Source of the DNA: Bacteriovoracaceae bacterium UBA6153
GTDB lineage: Bacteria; Bdellovibrionota; Bacteriovoracia; Bacteriovoracales; Bacteriovoracaceae
NCBI GenBank assembly: GCA_002428265.1
Contig: DIUR01000028.1
Location: 89,251-153,250, forward strand
Direction: 5' to 3'
DNA length: 64,000 nucleotides
The position numbers and the translations under genes are program-made. Below are positions 1-8,635 of this stretch, piece by piece; the stretch's first letter is position 1, and each line of letters begins with the position of its first letter. The notes beneath the pieces were generated by a model. That model did no database searches. It saw only the letters and a list, made by a program, of their open reading frames with translations, and was not told the origin of the DNA.

Positions 1-394
1 TATTGATGGGATTAAAAATGACAACATTTTTTGTTTCGCGTTCATAGAACATTAGCTCTTTTGGGTCGTCGACAATTTCATTTCGTCTTTTAGTAATGGG
101 TACATTTGTTTCTTTGAAGAAGGCAAAATAAGTCACTCCTTCATACTCCCAGTCAAAGATCGCAACAACATCTTTTTTAAACTCAAGAGTTACCAATTCT
201 TTAACTTTTTTGTCATCGGCAAACCATAAATTACATTCATTCAAAACTTTTCTTAAAATTTTAATATTAAAATTTTTAATTTTAGCACTATCAGTAAGGT
301 GAGGAAGTGCTTCATAGAGAGCAGATGTTAAAGTGCTAACATCGATATAATCTCGTCTTCCAAGGTATGCTATATTTAATTTTTTAAGAAACAT
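1..394 (-). CDS. Hypothetical protein, cut by the window edge (N-terminal 131 residues)
   Basis: An open frame reads leftward from an ATG at 392-394 with no stop before base 1, so the 3' end lies outside the window. Its ATG overlaps the TGA of the upstream membrane-protein gene (TGATG), which suggests translational coupling in one operon. The visible part starts MFLKKLNIAYLGRRDY and is soluble-looking, with no signal peptide and no motif I recognise. The tight coupling to the MBOAT-like gene suggests a shared process. No function can be given. Confidence 0.7.
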   Translation of the reverse strand, partial: MFLKKLNIAYLGRRDYIDVSTLTSALYEALPHLTDSAKIKNFNIKILRKVLNECNLWFADDKKVKELVTLEFKKDVVAIFDWEYEGVTYFAFFKETNVPITKRRNEIVDDPKELMFYERETKNVVIFNPIN

Positions 395-1797
395 CAATTA
401 ATTCCCATTAAAAGTTTAAAATAAGAGTATATAGAATAAATATTAAAATTTTCATTCTTCATAGAGGCACTCATCGACACAATAAGTGAATATATTTCAA
501 TATAAATTATAGTTCTTATAAAAACGAAACGATTGTTTGGGTTTATTTTCTTCTTCTCTAGATAGAGACTCAAACATACGATTGTCGCTAACACACCATC
601 ATAAAAAGCTCTAGTTTCAAGCACGATTAAAAACTTATGAGTCGTCCATGAATAAAGCTGATAGAAATGCGATACCGTTTGAAAAACTAAACCGCCCAAA
701 AAAATCATACACCACATACTCAGGTATTTTTTAATAACGGGGTTGTGAACAAATTTGAAAAATGAGTAAGTGTAAGGATAGACAAACACCTTATAAAAAT
801 CTGCAATATAAACATGCAATCTTCTAAAAAAATCTACAAAACTAGATGATTTGAATGGATTCAAAATTCCAAGCTCTATGTAAATTCCTAGAAACCACAA
901 TAAGGCAATTTTAGTATTCCATCCGTTAATTCTAAGAGCAAGCCAATGAATGGAGCGTATAAAGACGGCTAAATATATATTCCCATGATGTTGAACCTGA
1001 TCCATTAAGTAAAAACGAGGTATGGTTTTGAAAACAGAGAGATCGACAATATTGTATTTCGGAAGAGATATTTTTTTAAGATAGGCCATTTCAAAATTTA
1101 AAAAAAGATGTCCCAGAATATCAGCTCCAACCTTTAAACCAAGACACAATCCTAAAACCTTCAAGGCCTTTAATTGTAACGATTTTAATTCTGACTCTTC
1201 TACTAAAGAGTCCTGAAGATGTTTGGTTCCCTTTGGAGAAAGCTGTGTCCCCCCCTGATAAGTAAAGGTGGAGTGGAGTGTATTTAACAAGGTGAAACTC
1301 TGAAAAGAATTTAACTGATTTTTTTTCCTGACATTATGCAATTCATAAACAATCATAACAAAAGCATTTGAAAAAAATATAATTATCAATGTTCTTAAGG
1401 CTTCAAGGTATATTGAATAACTATAATACTTCAGCCAGTTATTTGTAAAAAAAAGAAGGCCGTAGAACACCATCATAAACGGTAATGGGTGTTTAGCCTT
1501 TTTATCAACAAGTAAAAATATTTTTCTAATTAAATAATATATGAAAAAACAAATGACCAGACCAACAACATAAAAAAGAATTTGATCCAATATTGTAAAT
1601 CTAACTTCATCAAATATCCGAATAAGAAATATTTTAGGAAGCTCATGGAGGGATTTGACCCAAAAAAATGGAGAAAATATCGCAAGTATTAAAATCGGTC
1701 GCTTGATAAACTTATTTAATAAAACAGCTACTCCAACTAGCCACCACAACTCTGCACCAAGAAGATAAATTAAAACGACCAGTAATATTTCGTACAA
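394..1797 (-). CDS. Divergent MBOAT-like polytopic membrane protein
   Basis: 467 residues with many hydrophobic segments spread over the length. Residues 313-342 (NPFKSS..VDFFRRLHVYI...YVYPY-type pattern) resemble the MBOAT signature 'NFNRPF..tSi.eFWrRWHiSLs.W.rdYlYiPl', and residues 367-378 (FLGGLVFQTVSH) align with the usual 'GGLWHG' region. The Trp-His pair carrying the catalytic histidine is replaced by Val-Phe, so acyltransferase activity is doubtful. The start is a TTG directly after the upstream TAG, with GAGG about five bases before it. It is coupled at both ends, to a 2-oxoglutarate-oxygenase-like gene upstream and to the truncated gene downstream. MBOAT relationship is by motif only. 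Confidence 0.65.
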   Translation of the reverse strand: MYEILLVVLIYLLGAELWWLVGVAVLLNKFIKRPILILAIFSPFFWVKSLHELPKIFLIRIFDEVRFTILDQILFYVVGLVICFFIYYLIRKIFLLVDKKAKHPLPFMMVFYGLLFFTNNWLKYYSYSIYLEALRTLIIIFFSNAFVMIVYELHNVRKKNQLNSFQSFTLLNTLHSTFTYQGGTQLSPKGTKHLQDSLVEESELKSLQLKALKVLGLCLGLKVGADILGHLFLNFEMAYLKKISLPKYNIVDLSVFKTIPRFYLMDQVQHHGNIYLAVFIRSIHWLALRINGWNTKIALLWFLGIYIELGILNPFKSSSFVDFFRRLHVYIADFYKVFVYPYTYSFFKFVHNPVIKKYLSMWCMIFLGGLVFQTVSHFYQLYSWTTHKFLIVLETRAFYDGVLATIVCLSLYLEKKKINPNNRFVFIRTIIYIEIYSLIVSMSASMKNENFNIYSIYSYFKLLMGIN

Positions 1798-2421
1798 CTA
1801 AACCTCAAAAATATTAGATTTGTTTTTCTTCTTAAGAATTATATTAAAGAATTTATCGTCGTAACTTCCTGCCTCAAATTCTTTTGGTGTAGCAGCAAGA
1901 GCGTCTTCCAGCATGACTAAGTCAAAAATAAGATGCAATCTGTCTTCTTGGCCATTATTAATCGCCCCATGCATTTCTTTATTGTTAAATTCCCAAATCT
2001 CACCTTCTGCGAAATGCTTCTCTGCTCCTGAGACATACACGAGCGCTTGAGGATTTGTTTTCATCACCCAGCAATAGCGTCTCTGAATTGTAAAAGTCCA
2101 TCCTGGATCAATGTGACGTTTGACTTCTTTTCCTGGCGGAACACAAGCAATCATGGATCTTGAGCAGTAAGCAGCTCCCAATAATTTCTGTACATGTGAG
2201 ATTATTGGCAGCAATGAAGCGGTAAAAACATCCTGTTTCGTGTTGTTTTTGGGTAACATTCCTTCAGGATAATTAAGATTATACTTTAATAGAATTGATC
2301 TCGAGTCAGTTAGTCCATAATAAGAATTACGCTGACTATCCCAACTTGAATGATTTGAAATTAATTTCTTTATTTGTTCTGAAACAGAGAAGTAAGAGAT
2401 TTTTTTTGTACACTTATTCAC
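1798..2421 (-). CDS. Aspartyl/asparaginyl beta-hydroxylase-like 2-oxoglutarate oxygenase
   Basis: 207 residues. The C-terminal half has the iron triad and 2-oxoglutarate site of the Asp/Asn hydroxylase cupin family: H103-x-D105 (HIDPG), H151 (EMHGA) and R161 (RLHLIFD). The family hydroxylates side chains of peptides or free amino acids using O2, Fe(II) and 2-oxoglutarate. The only in-frame start is GTG, two bases after the previous stop, so it is read from the same message as its neighbours. No signal peptide, so probably cytoplasmic. The substrate is unknown. Two further enzymes with the same triad occur in the RiPP locus at 21.6 and 24.1 kb. Confidence 0.75.
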   Translation of the reverse strand: MNKCTKKISYFSVSEQIKKLISNHSSWDSQRNSYYGLTDSRSILLKYNLNYPEGMLPKNNTKQDVFTASLLPIISHVQKLLGAAYCSRSMIACVPPGKEVKRHIDPGWTFTIQRRYCWVMKTNPQALVYVSGAEKHFAEGEIWEFNNKEMHGAINNGQEDRLHLIFDLVMLEDALAATPKEFEAGSYDDKFFNIILKKKNKSNIFEV

Positions 2422-2423
2422 GC

Positions 2424-3047
2424 TTATACTTCACTAGCAGTAATATCAAAAGATAAAGGTTGCATTGAAAATTGCTCTATTGATCTTAAAGTTTCCGAAA
2501 GGTATGCTGTTAAAAAATCAGTTTGAAATTCTATCTCTTTAACAACTTGTCCAGTTTCATCATAAATTTTCAAAAATTTAAAAGCATTACGAGTCTCAAT
2601 AGATTGCTCAATAAGATCTTCTATCATTTTAGGAAATAAATTATCTTCTAATTCTTTATAAAAAGACAGATGACCTGCCTCTTCTATGTTAACTAATAAT
2701 TTTTTATATAAATTTTCAGGATCGTCGAATAATTCAAAAGATTTTATTCCATAGGATGAAATGCAAGAGACAATTCCAGACAAAGGATTGATCCATCTTC
2801 TAAAATGATAATTCTTTTCATTCGCCAGGTTACTGGTAACTAAGAAATACTCTTCAAATCTTGATTTGTTAAATCTTAACTCTAATTTTTCTTTGTGCGA
2901 ATTAAGCCAATCAACAACCTCTCGGCCACTTGTACCAAAAAATCCATAAGTTCCAAAAAAATGAATTCGCCCACCTTGTAGCTCTGGCAACATTAGCACT
3001 TCACTACAAACGTTTCCCCATAGTGGGCCAACATAAAAGCTCTTCAT
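2424..3047 (-). CDS. Hypothetical protein in the hydroxylase/MBOAT-like operon
   Basis: 207 residues, soluble-looking, no signal peptide and no recognisable domain. The N-terminus is rich in Gly and aromatic residues (GRIHFFGTYGFFGTSG). The start ATG overlaps the TAA of the upstream binding-protein gene (TAATG) and the stop is two bases before the GTG of the hydroxylase-like gene. It is therefore an integral operon member. I do not recognise the family. Confidence 0.6.
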   Translation of the reverse strand: MKSFYVGPLWGNVCSEVLMLPELQGGRIHFFGTYGFFGTSGREVVDWLNSHKEKLELRFNKSRFEEYFLVTSNLANEKNYHFRRWINPLSGIVSCISSYGIKSFELFDDPENLYKKLLVNIEEAGHLSFYKELEDNLFPKMIEDLIEQSIETRNAFKFLKIYDETGQVVKEIEFQTDFLTAYLSETLRSIEQFSMQPLSFDITASEV

Positions 3048-3913
3048 TATAATGCTAAAGGCTTTATTTGAGTATTAATCTTATCGAGCTCTGCCCAGTC
3101 AAATTCTGATGCCAGTTTATCAAACTCACTTTTATCGATAAGGGTCAAGTTGGCTAAAAGTTCAAGTTTAGAATTCTTAAGTGTTGCTAGAAACTTTTCC
3201 TTCGTTCCGGCCTCTGCTCTAGGACCAGAATAAGCAACAATTCTACATGGAGTACTATAGTTGGTAGATGCTATAATTTTTAAATTATTTCTCTCATACT
3301 CTGTTCCAACGATGTTGCTATCCTTATTATCTTGGAAGAAAGCAGCATCACTGATAAGCATATCAGCTTCTTTATTGAATAAGAGCTGTAATGCATTCGC
3401 ACCATCAGTAGTTGTAAAGAGTTGGGCTTTTTCTAAGTTCCAGTCTTTAATTGCTCTTAACACTGTTCCTGTATTGTATCCAAATCCATACATAATAATC
3501 TTCTTGTCACGCATATTTGAAATCGTATCAGTATTATCTAAGAGTGAGATACCGATTGCATTTTGTGTGCAGCCTTTTGACCAAGCTAGAGGCTCAACAG
3601 GTAAACCATTTTTTCTTTGCATTAAAACAAACATGGTCGTAGACATCGTAAAGTCCCAGTGAACCTTATCAGAGAGAGTATTCGTTCCGGCCAAAACCTG
3701 TGTGATACTTACATTAAGACCATTTTCTTTAAAGTTTTTTTCGATAAGGGGAATTTCTTTTGCAAATCTATCTTTACCTTTTTTGGCAGTCGAACCTACT
3801 TCAAAGATAAGGGAGGATGAACTTGAGTGATTATTTTTTGTAACAAATTTATAGCCAATACCAATCGCCAAAATGACCAATATTGTGAGAGCCAGTGACT
3901 TTATATTTTTCAT
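3047..3913 (-). CDS. PhnD-like periplasmic substrate-binding protein
   Basis: 288 residues from the preferred ATG at 3913, which follows AGGG at a good distance and starts a hydrophobic N-terminal segment (KSLALTILVILAIGIGY), a signal peptide or anchor. A longer frame opens 57 bases upstream but adds a charged stretch before that segment. The body resembles phosphate/phosphonate-type binding proteins of the PhnD fold: an early SDKVHWDFT stretch and a TDGANALQLLFNKEADMLISD pattern. No permease or ATPase for it is adjacent, so it may be an orphan receptor or feed a distant transporter. Ligand unknown. Confidence 0.6.
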   Translation of the reverse strand: MKNIKSLALTILVILAIGIGYKFVTKNNHSSSSSLIFEVGSTAKKGKDRFAKEIPLIEKNFKENGLNVSITQVLAGTNTLSDKVHWDFTMSTTMFVLMQRKNGLPVEPLAWSKGCTQNAIGISLLDNTDTISNMRDKKIIMYGFGYNTGTVLRAIKDWNLEKAQLFTTTDGANALQLLFNKEADMLISDAAFFQDNKDSNIVGTEYERNNLKIIASTNYSTPCRIVAYSGPRAEAGTKEKFLATLKNSKLELLANLTLIDKSEFDKLASEFDWAELDKINTQIKPLAL

Positions 3914-3932
3914 ATATATCCCTATAATATGT

Positions 3933-4964
3933 TTATTTAATAGTAGTTTCTTTTTCCAGTAATTCAACAACTATGCGAGTTAACATATGCTGGTCTTTGC
4001 CGATATGAATCTTGAATTTTTTTGCCTTGAAGCATAATAAAAAAAAGGCCTTTAGTCGTTTAAAAAATATCCAGGTCTTTCTTATAAAATCTCTAATTCC
4101 TGTTTCCCAAAAGTACTCTATAACAATAGGGGAACCAATTCCAATGACGCCATGCACAAGCAGACCTTTAAAAGATTGTAACCATGAAGATGATAAAACG
4201 CAAGAACTCTCTGAATTATATCGAAACCCTTCAACCAGAATGACTTTCTCAAAATACTCTTTCTTTTCAATCTTATTTTCAATTCCCCTGGTGCAGATTA
4301 GTTTTTTTTCACCATAAAGCTCTCTTTTCATAGTGTATAAATTTTCTTCAGGATTAAAAACTTTAAGGTTTTTAGGAATTTCATTAAAGCCAAGTTTTAA
4401 TGGAAAGGGGTAAACCCGCCCTTGCTTATCAACTAAAGGGATATCATCTGAAAGCATTTTTATTCTTGGATCTGATAACAATTCACTTAGCAATGAGCTT
4501 TTTCCCCCTTTGGAAGGCATCATACACACGAAAGCAGTATTGTTAAAAGAAACAGCAAACGCATGAAGCTTGTGCAGTCCCTTAAGGTCTAGAATTTTTC
4601 CAACTCTAGAGAGAATTAAAAGGTAAGCAATTTCGTGAATTTTATCCAAATCCAACCCATAAATAGCTGCGCTTTCAGACTGAAAATTGATAACAGTATA
4701 AGCTTTCCCATAATAATCATTGTATCTGATGTGTCCGACATCATAACTTAAAGAATTTTGAGATTGCATGGAGGTTGATATCTCTGGCAACGGAGGAGCT
4801 TGAAGCGTTTTATAAATTTTTAAGCTCAAGTCAGCTTTAGATGAGTCTAAAAAATCCCTGGAATGAAAAGACCAAAAATCTTTTTCTAAAACAGCAAGTA
4901 ACTCGCTCCAGTCTGATTCGACATGAACTCTAATTCCTGCGATATTCATCAGAATACGTTGCAA
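3933..4964 (-). CDS. HprK-like P-loop kinase-fold protein
   Basis: 343 residues. A Walker A motif (MPSKGGKSS, residues 149-157) follows a conserved H131-x-x-H region and is followed by LSDDIPLVDK (171-180), the pattern of HPr-kinase-related proteins. Real HPr kinases act in sugar control. Shorter relatives like this occur with PqqD-like proteins in peptide-modification clusters, where some phosphorylate or process peptides. The start is TTG behind a very strong AGGAGGAG; the first in-frame ATG is too far from it. It opens the minus-strand operon that runs to the left edge, 31 bases from the divergent glycosyltransferase gene. Confidence 0.65.
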   Translation of the reverse strand: MQRILMNIAGIRVHVESDWSELLAVLEKDFWSFHSRDFLDSSKADLSLKIYKTLQAPPLPEISTSMQSQNSLSYDVGHIRYNDYYGKAYTVINFQSESAAIYGLDLDKIHEIAYLLILSRVGKILDLKGLHKLHAFAVSFNNTAFVCMMPSKGGKSSLLSELLSDPRIKMLSDDIPLVDKQGRVYPFPLKLGFNEIPKNLKVFNPEENLYTMKRELYGEKKLICTRGIENKIEKKEYFEKVILVEGFRYNSESSCVLSSSWLQSFKGLLVHGVIGIGSPIVIEYFWETGIRDFIRKTWIFFKRLKAFFLLCFKAKKFKIHIGKDQHMLTRIVVELLEKETTIK

Positions 4965-4995
4965 AACTCCTCCTAAATACTAGATAATCAATTCA

Positions 4996-5985
4996 ATGAA
5001 TTTTAGCATTGTCATAGTCACATACAACAGAAAAAAATATCTTGAACGATGCCTGCAATCCATAAAGAAGCAGACAGGTTTAAAATTTCAATTCGAAGTC
5101 ATCATAATTTTTAATGGTGAAATGTCGTATTTTTCGACTACCAAGGCAGATTTTCCTCATTACCATTGCCACTATCTATCTAAAACAACTCCATCGGATG
5201 CCAGGAACTATGCTGTCACCAAATGCCGTGGCGACTATGTCTTTTTTCTAGATGATGATTGTTACTTGCCTGAAAATTACTTTGAAAATCTTAACTTAGA
5301 CATGGAGTGGGATGTCTTAGGTGGTCCAGACATGACTCCTCCAGATGCTAGCACTTTTGAGAAAAATTTAGGCCATGCCCTTTCTTCACCTCTTTGCATG
5401 GGATTTACCTATAAAAGACATTATGTTCATACAACGGAAATAAATGTACCGGCCAATGAGTCAAAGTTAATCCTCTGCAATCTCTGGTTTAAAAAAGAGA
5501 TTTTTACTCATCAAGGATTTAAATTTTCCAACAATCTCTTTAGAAATGAAGAAAATTTTCTCCTTAAGCAATTAAAAGATATTAATAAGAAAATCCTATA
5601 TAACTCTAAGCTTTCTGTTTTTCACAGTCGAAAAAGTGATCTTAAGTCTCTGATTTTAACGATTATAAAGAGTGGAGAATGTAGAGTAAAAAATTTTTCC
5701 CAACTTCCAGAATCCCAAGAGCTCATCTATTTCTTACCAATGGTCTTTTTACTTTTGTTTTTTTACTGGATGTTAAATCCATTATCGCTTTTAGGCTATG
5801 GCTTTTTAATTTATACGTTATTGGTAATTTCTTATGTTGTTATTTATAAGAAACAATTAAAACCGATGGTGATTATTCTTCACTACGTTATTTTAATTTC
5901 TTATGCTTTTGGATTACTTGTAGGGCTTAAAAATTATCTAGAATTTATCTGGACACAACGAGAAAAAAGCAAAACTCCATTATAA
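4996..5985 (+). CDS. Family 2 glycosyltransferase with C-terminal membrane anchor
   Basis: 329 residues. The N-terminus is a GT-A fold (FSIVIVTYNRKKYLERCL) and carries the metal/nucleotide-sugar acidic cluster D86-D87-D88 in FFLDDDCYLP. Residues about 248-315 form two or three hydrophobic segments that would hold it at the inner membrane facing the cytoplasm. It likely adds a sugar to a lipid-linked or membrane-bound acceptor. It overlaps the end of the convergent Wzt-like gene by six bases. The link with the Wzm/Wzt exporter suggests a surface polysaccharide or glycoconjugate. Confidence 0.8.
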   Translation: MNFSIVIVTYNRKKYLERCLQSIKKQTGLKFQFEVIIIFNGEMSYFSTTKADFPHYHCHYLSKTTPSDARNYAVTKCRGDYVFFLDDDCYLPENYFENLNLDMEWDVLGGPDMTPPDASTFEKNLGHALSSPLCMGFTYKRHYVHTTEINVPANESKLILCNLWFKKEIFTHQGFKFSNNLFRNEENFLLKQLKDINKKILYNSKLSVFHSRKSDLKSLILTIIKSGECRVKNFSQLPESQELIYFLPMVFLLLFFYWMLNPLSLLGYGFLIYTLLVISYVVIYKKQLKPMVIILHYVILISYAFGLLVGLKNYLEFIWTQREKSKTPL

Positions 5986-6738
5986 AAGAGAATTTCTGCT
6001 TTCTCTATAAACTTTAAATGCCTCTTGTGGATCGCCATCAAAAATAATCTTACCTCTTTTGAGAACTATGACCCTTGTACAGATATCTAAAACTTGCTCT
6101 TCCTGATGACTTATAAAAATAACGGTACCTGACTCAGAGATGAGTTTTCTTATGCGCTGAGAGAGCTTAATTCTAAAAAATTCATCCGCTCCATCGAACA
6201 CTTCATCCAAAATAAGAATATCTGTTGGAACTGCTGATAAAATACTCAATGTAAGTCTTAACAGCATTCCTTTGCTATAAATCTTAACTGGCAGATCAAT
6301 CGACTCTTCCAATTCACTAAACTTGAGACTTTCTTCGAGTATTTGAGGGATATTGTGCTTTTTTCTGTCGTAAAAAATTTCTGCAAGCAAAGACATGTTT
6401 TCACGCCCACTTAATTCTGGATAAATTACGAGAGATGATTCGAACAAGGCCCTGATGTCACCATGACGAACAATACTTCCAGCGCTGAGTGGGTATGATC
6501 CAGAGATGCACCTACATAGTGATGATTTACCACCACCGTTTTCACTAATAATACCTAGTCTGTCGCCACTTCTAAGTTTAAAATTAATGTCCCTTAATAC
6601 AACTTTATAGTCTTCAGCGAGTGAGTTCTTTTTAATTTTTTTTGCAAAAATATCTCGAATACTTGTTACTTCAAGATTTGCCTTTGGAAACGCAAGGGTA
6701 ACATTATTGAGATCTATAAGAATTTTTTTATCAACCAT
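5980..6738 (-). CDS. ABC transporter ATPase, Wzt/TagH-like polysaccharide export
   Basis: 252 residues from the ATG at 6738, which overlaps the permease TGA by eight bases; an ATG at 6750 is also possible. Walker A is GIISENGGGKSS, the signature is the variant YSKGMLLRL typical of Wzt-type exporters, and Walker B is ILILDEVFDGAD, followed by an H-loop SHQ. It lacks the extra C-terminal carbohydrate-binding domain of longer Wzt proteins. With the adjacent permease it would export a lipid-linked glycan or similar amphiphile across the inner membrane. Confidence 0.82.
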   Translation of the reverse strand: MVDKKILIDLNNVTLAFPKANLEVTSIRDIFAKKIKKNSLAEDYKVVLRDINFKLRSGDRLGIISENGGGKSSLCRCISGSYPLSAGSIVRHGDIRALFESSLVIYPELSGRENMSLLAEIFYDRKKHNIPQILEESLKFSELEESIDLPVKIYSKGMLLRLTLSILSAVPTDILILDEVFDGADEFFRIKLSQRIRKLISESGTVIFISHQEEQVLDICTRVIVLKRGKIIFDGDPQEAFKVYRESRNSLL

Positions 6739-7504
6739 AAAACACCACATTGTTTTTCAACTTTCTCCAAGCGAGATAGCTTAAAAAAAAAGAAATAAAG
6801 GCCATAAAAAAAGCAACATACTGATAGTGATAAAAGTTATCAGTAGTGCCATTTATAAATAATTCTTGAAAAGGCCTTAAAAGAAAATGGAATGGATTAT
6901 TACCAATTATCCATCTAACACTGACAGGAACGGAATTTATTGAATAGAATATTGGTGTTAGGTAAAACAGAAGTGAGAATAAAAAAGATAATACAAATTT
7001 TAAATCCCTATATCTAACATTTATTAAAGCAAACACTGTGCACATGCCAGAAACAAAAGCAACAAGAGAGAAGGTCGGAAAAAACGAAATTAAAACTTGC
7101 GCAGCTGTAACTTTTCCTTGAAATACATAAAACATAAGTATTAAAAAATAAGCTCCAAAGAAATTTATAAAATTATCTAAAAGCTGAATTGAAGGAATGA
7201 TTAAAGCTGGAATAGGAAGATTTTTTAAAGCGTGGCCCCATTGCAAATAGACACCAGTGCACATCTCTACGGACTGAACGACAAAAATCCAAGGTATAAT
7301 TCCGGCCAGTAAATATAAAGGGTAGTTCGGATCTTTAACTTCAAAAACAACGGTAAAAGCAAAAACTTGTGCTCCGTACATGAGAATTGGATAGAGTAAA
7401 ACCCAGATTACTCCATAAAATGTATTTCTGTATCTTGCCCTAAGATTTGCTGCTGTTAAAACGTAGATCAATCTTAGCATTTTCTGATTGCTGGTGTGCT
7501 TCAC
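6731..7504 (-). CDS. ABC-2 type permease, Wzm/TagG-like exporter
   Basis: 257 residues with about six transmembrane segments and the ABC-2 export pattern: an N-terminal RLIYVLTAANLRARYRNTFYG amphipathic stretch and LAGIIPWIFVVQSVEMCTG in the middle. It pairs with the overlapping Wzt-like ATPase. The start is GTG with GGAAG upstream; an internal ATG at 7480 has no ribosome site. The partner glycan is unknown, but a family 2 glycosyltransferase lies just beyond. Confidence 0.8.
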   Translation of the reverse strand: MKHTSNQKMLRLIYVLTAANLRARYRNTFYGVIWVLLYPILMYGAQVFAFTVVFEVKDPNYPLYLLAGIIPWIFVVQSVEMCTGVYLQWGHALKNLPIPALIIPSIQLLDNFINFFGAYFLILMFYVFQGKVTAAQVLISFFPTFSLVAFVSGMCTVFALINVRYRDLKFVLSFLFSLLFYLTPIFYSINSVPVSVRWIIGNNPFHFLLRPFQELFINGTTDNFYHYQYVAFFMAFISFFLSYLAWRKLKNNVVFYG

Positions 7505-7600
7505 TTAAGTCTTCCAATGTTCATTTTGTCTTATTAAACTATAACTAGTCTTTCATCCATAAACTAGTTATTATTTCTTTTTAACTTTTATGAATATTAT

Positions 7601-8635
7601 ATGTCATTTTCACGAAGACGCTTTAAAACTTTCTTAAAAATTGTAATCCCAATACTATTGGTCTATATTATCTATTTCTTATATTTACATTTTTTCGCCT
7701 ACCCTAGCGATAACGTTTTTTCTATAAGAACCGCTATAAAAAATCATTATAATCATCACTCTATACCTTCAGAAGTTGATTACCTGGTTCTGGGAGATTC
7801 AAGTGGGCTTTACTCTATAAACCCTACTCTTCTAAGTCCCAACTCTTATTCTGCTTCGGCCCTGGCCGAAACGGCTTATAAAAGTCACCAAACTTTAACT
7901 AGTCTATCAAATACAAAAATCAAAAAAGGCATATTGATTACTCAGACTTTCATTAGTTCACATTATGATGAAGATATTTGGAAAATCCACGTTCCTATTG
8001 GTATTTTGAATTTTGAAGACGTGGTATTACTTCATTGTGGGGTCAGCCAAGAAAACTGTAACAAATATGATCTTTTTAAAATTGGTCTGAAATTTGTAGT
8101 CACTAAGCTCTACCTGACAGGATACTCACTTCAAGCGGCTACAACGTCAGTAAAGAGCTTTTTTGAAGTTAAACATATCAATGCCAAACAAGACTTCATT
8201 GATAACATCACTAACAATCATGGACACTATGCTTCTCCAATAAGTCTAGTTTTAAAAAGATACCAATTCCTGGGCCCTTTTTATAAAGATTTTCAAGATG
8301 ATCTTCCCGCTCCGCCAAGTGCAGATTTGTATTACTTCAAAAAGATTATTGCACATGCAAAAAACCTAGGACTCAACGTCTATTATGTCATAACTCCAAT
8401 GTGTACCAATTTTATTAATAGTGATAATTCAAAATACAATAGAAGTTTAAACAACATCATTTATCAAATTAAAGATGAGAATTTTAAGATTATTGACGGT
8501 AGATCTTTTAATGCCCAGCTAGATGTTACTGAGTATGTTGACTTCAATCATTTAAACGAAAAGGGGGCGATAAAATTTAGTAAATATCTTTCTGACTTAT
8601 TAACAAATTCTTTACCTGTAAACTCACCTCGCTAA
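7601..8635 (+). CDS. Membrane-anchored SGNH-hydrolase-like protein (DltD/AlgJ-type role)
   Basis: 344 residues. A single N-terminal membrane segment (about 10-33) precedes an outward-facing SGNH fold: the GDS box at 65-67 (LVLGDSSGL, Ser67) and a C-terminal D314-x-x-H317 (VDFNHLN). Such proteins commonly partner MBOAT acyltransferases in transferring acyl groups to extracellular polymers. A canonical MBOAT gene and an acyl-ligase lie just downstream. Its last 59 bases overlap the end of the convergent ligase gene. Acyl donor and acceptor unknown. Confidence 0.65.
   Translation: MSFSRRRFKTFLKIVIPILLVYIIYFLYLHFFAYPSDNVFSIRTAIKNHYNHHSIPSEVDYLVLGDSSGLYSINPTLLSPNSYSASALAETAYKSHQTLTSLSNTKIKKGILITQTFISSHYDEDIWKIHVPIGILNFEDVVLLHCGVSQENCNKYDLFKIGLKFVVTKLYLTGYSLQAATTSVKSFFEVKHINAKQDFIDNITNNHGHYASPISLVLKRYQFLGPFYKDFQDDLPAPPSADLYYFKKIIAHAKNLGLNVYYVITPMCTNFINSDNSKYNRSLNNIIYQIKDENFKIIDGRSFNAQLDVTEYVDFNHLNEKGAIKFSKYLSDLLTNSLPVNSPR

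Noticed and set aside
3933..4964. A genuine HPr kinase
   Set aside because: The P-loop and DD region fit the wider family, but length, context and lack of a nearby HPr/PTS gene argue for a relative with another role.
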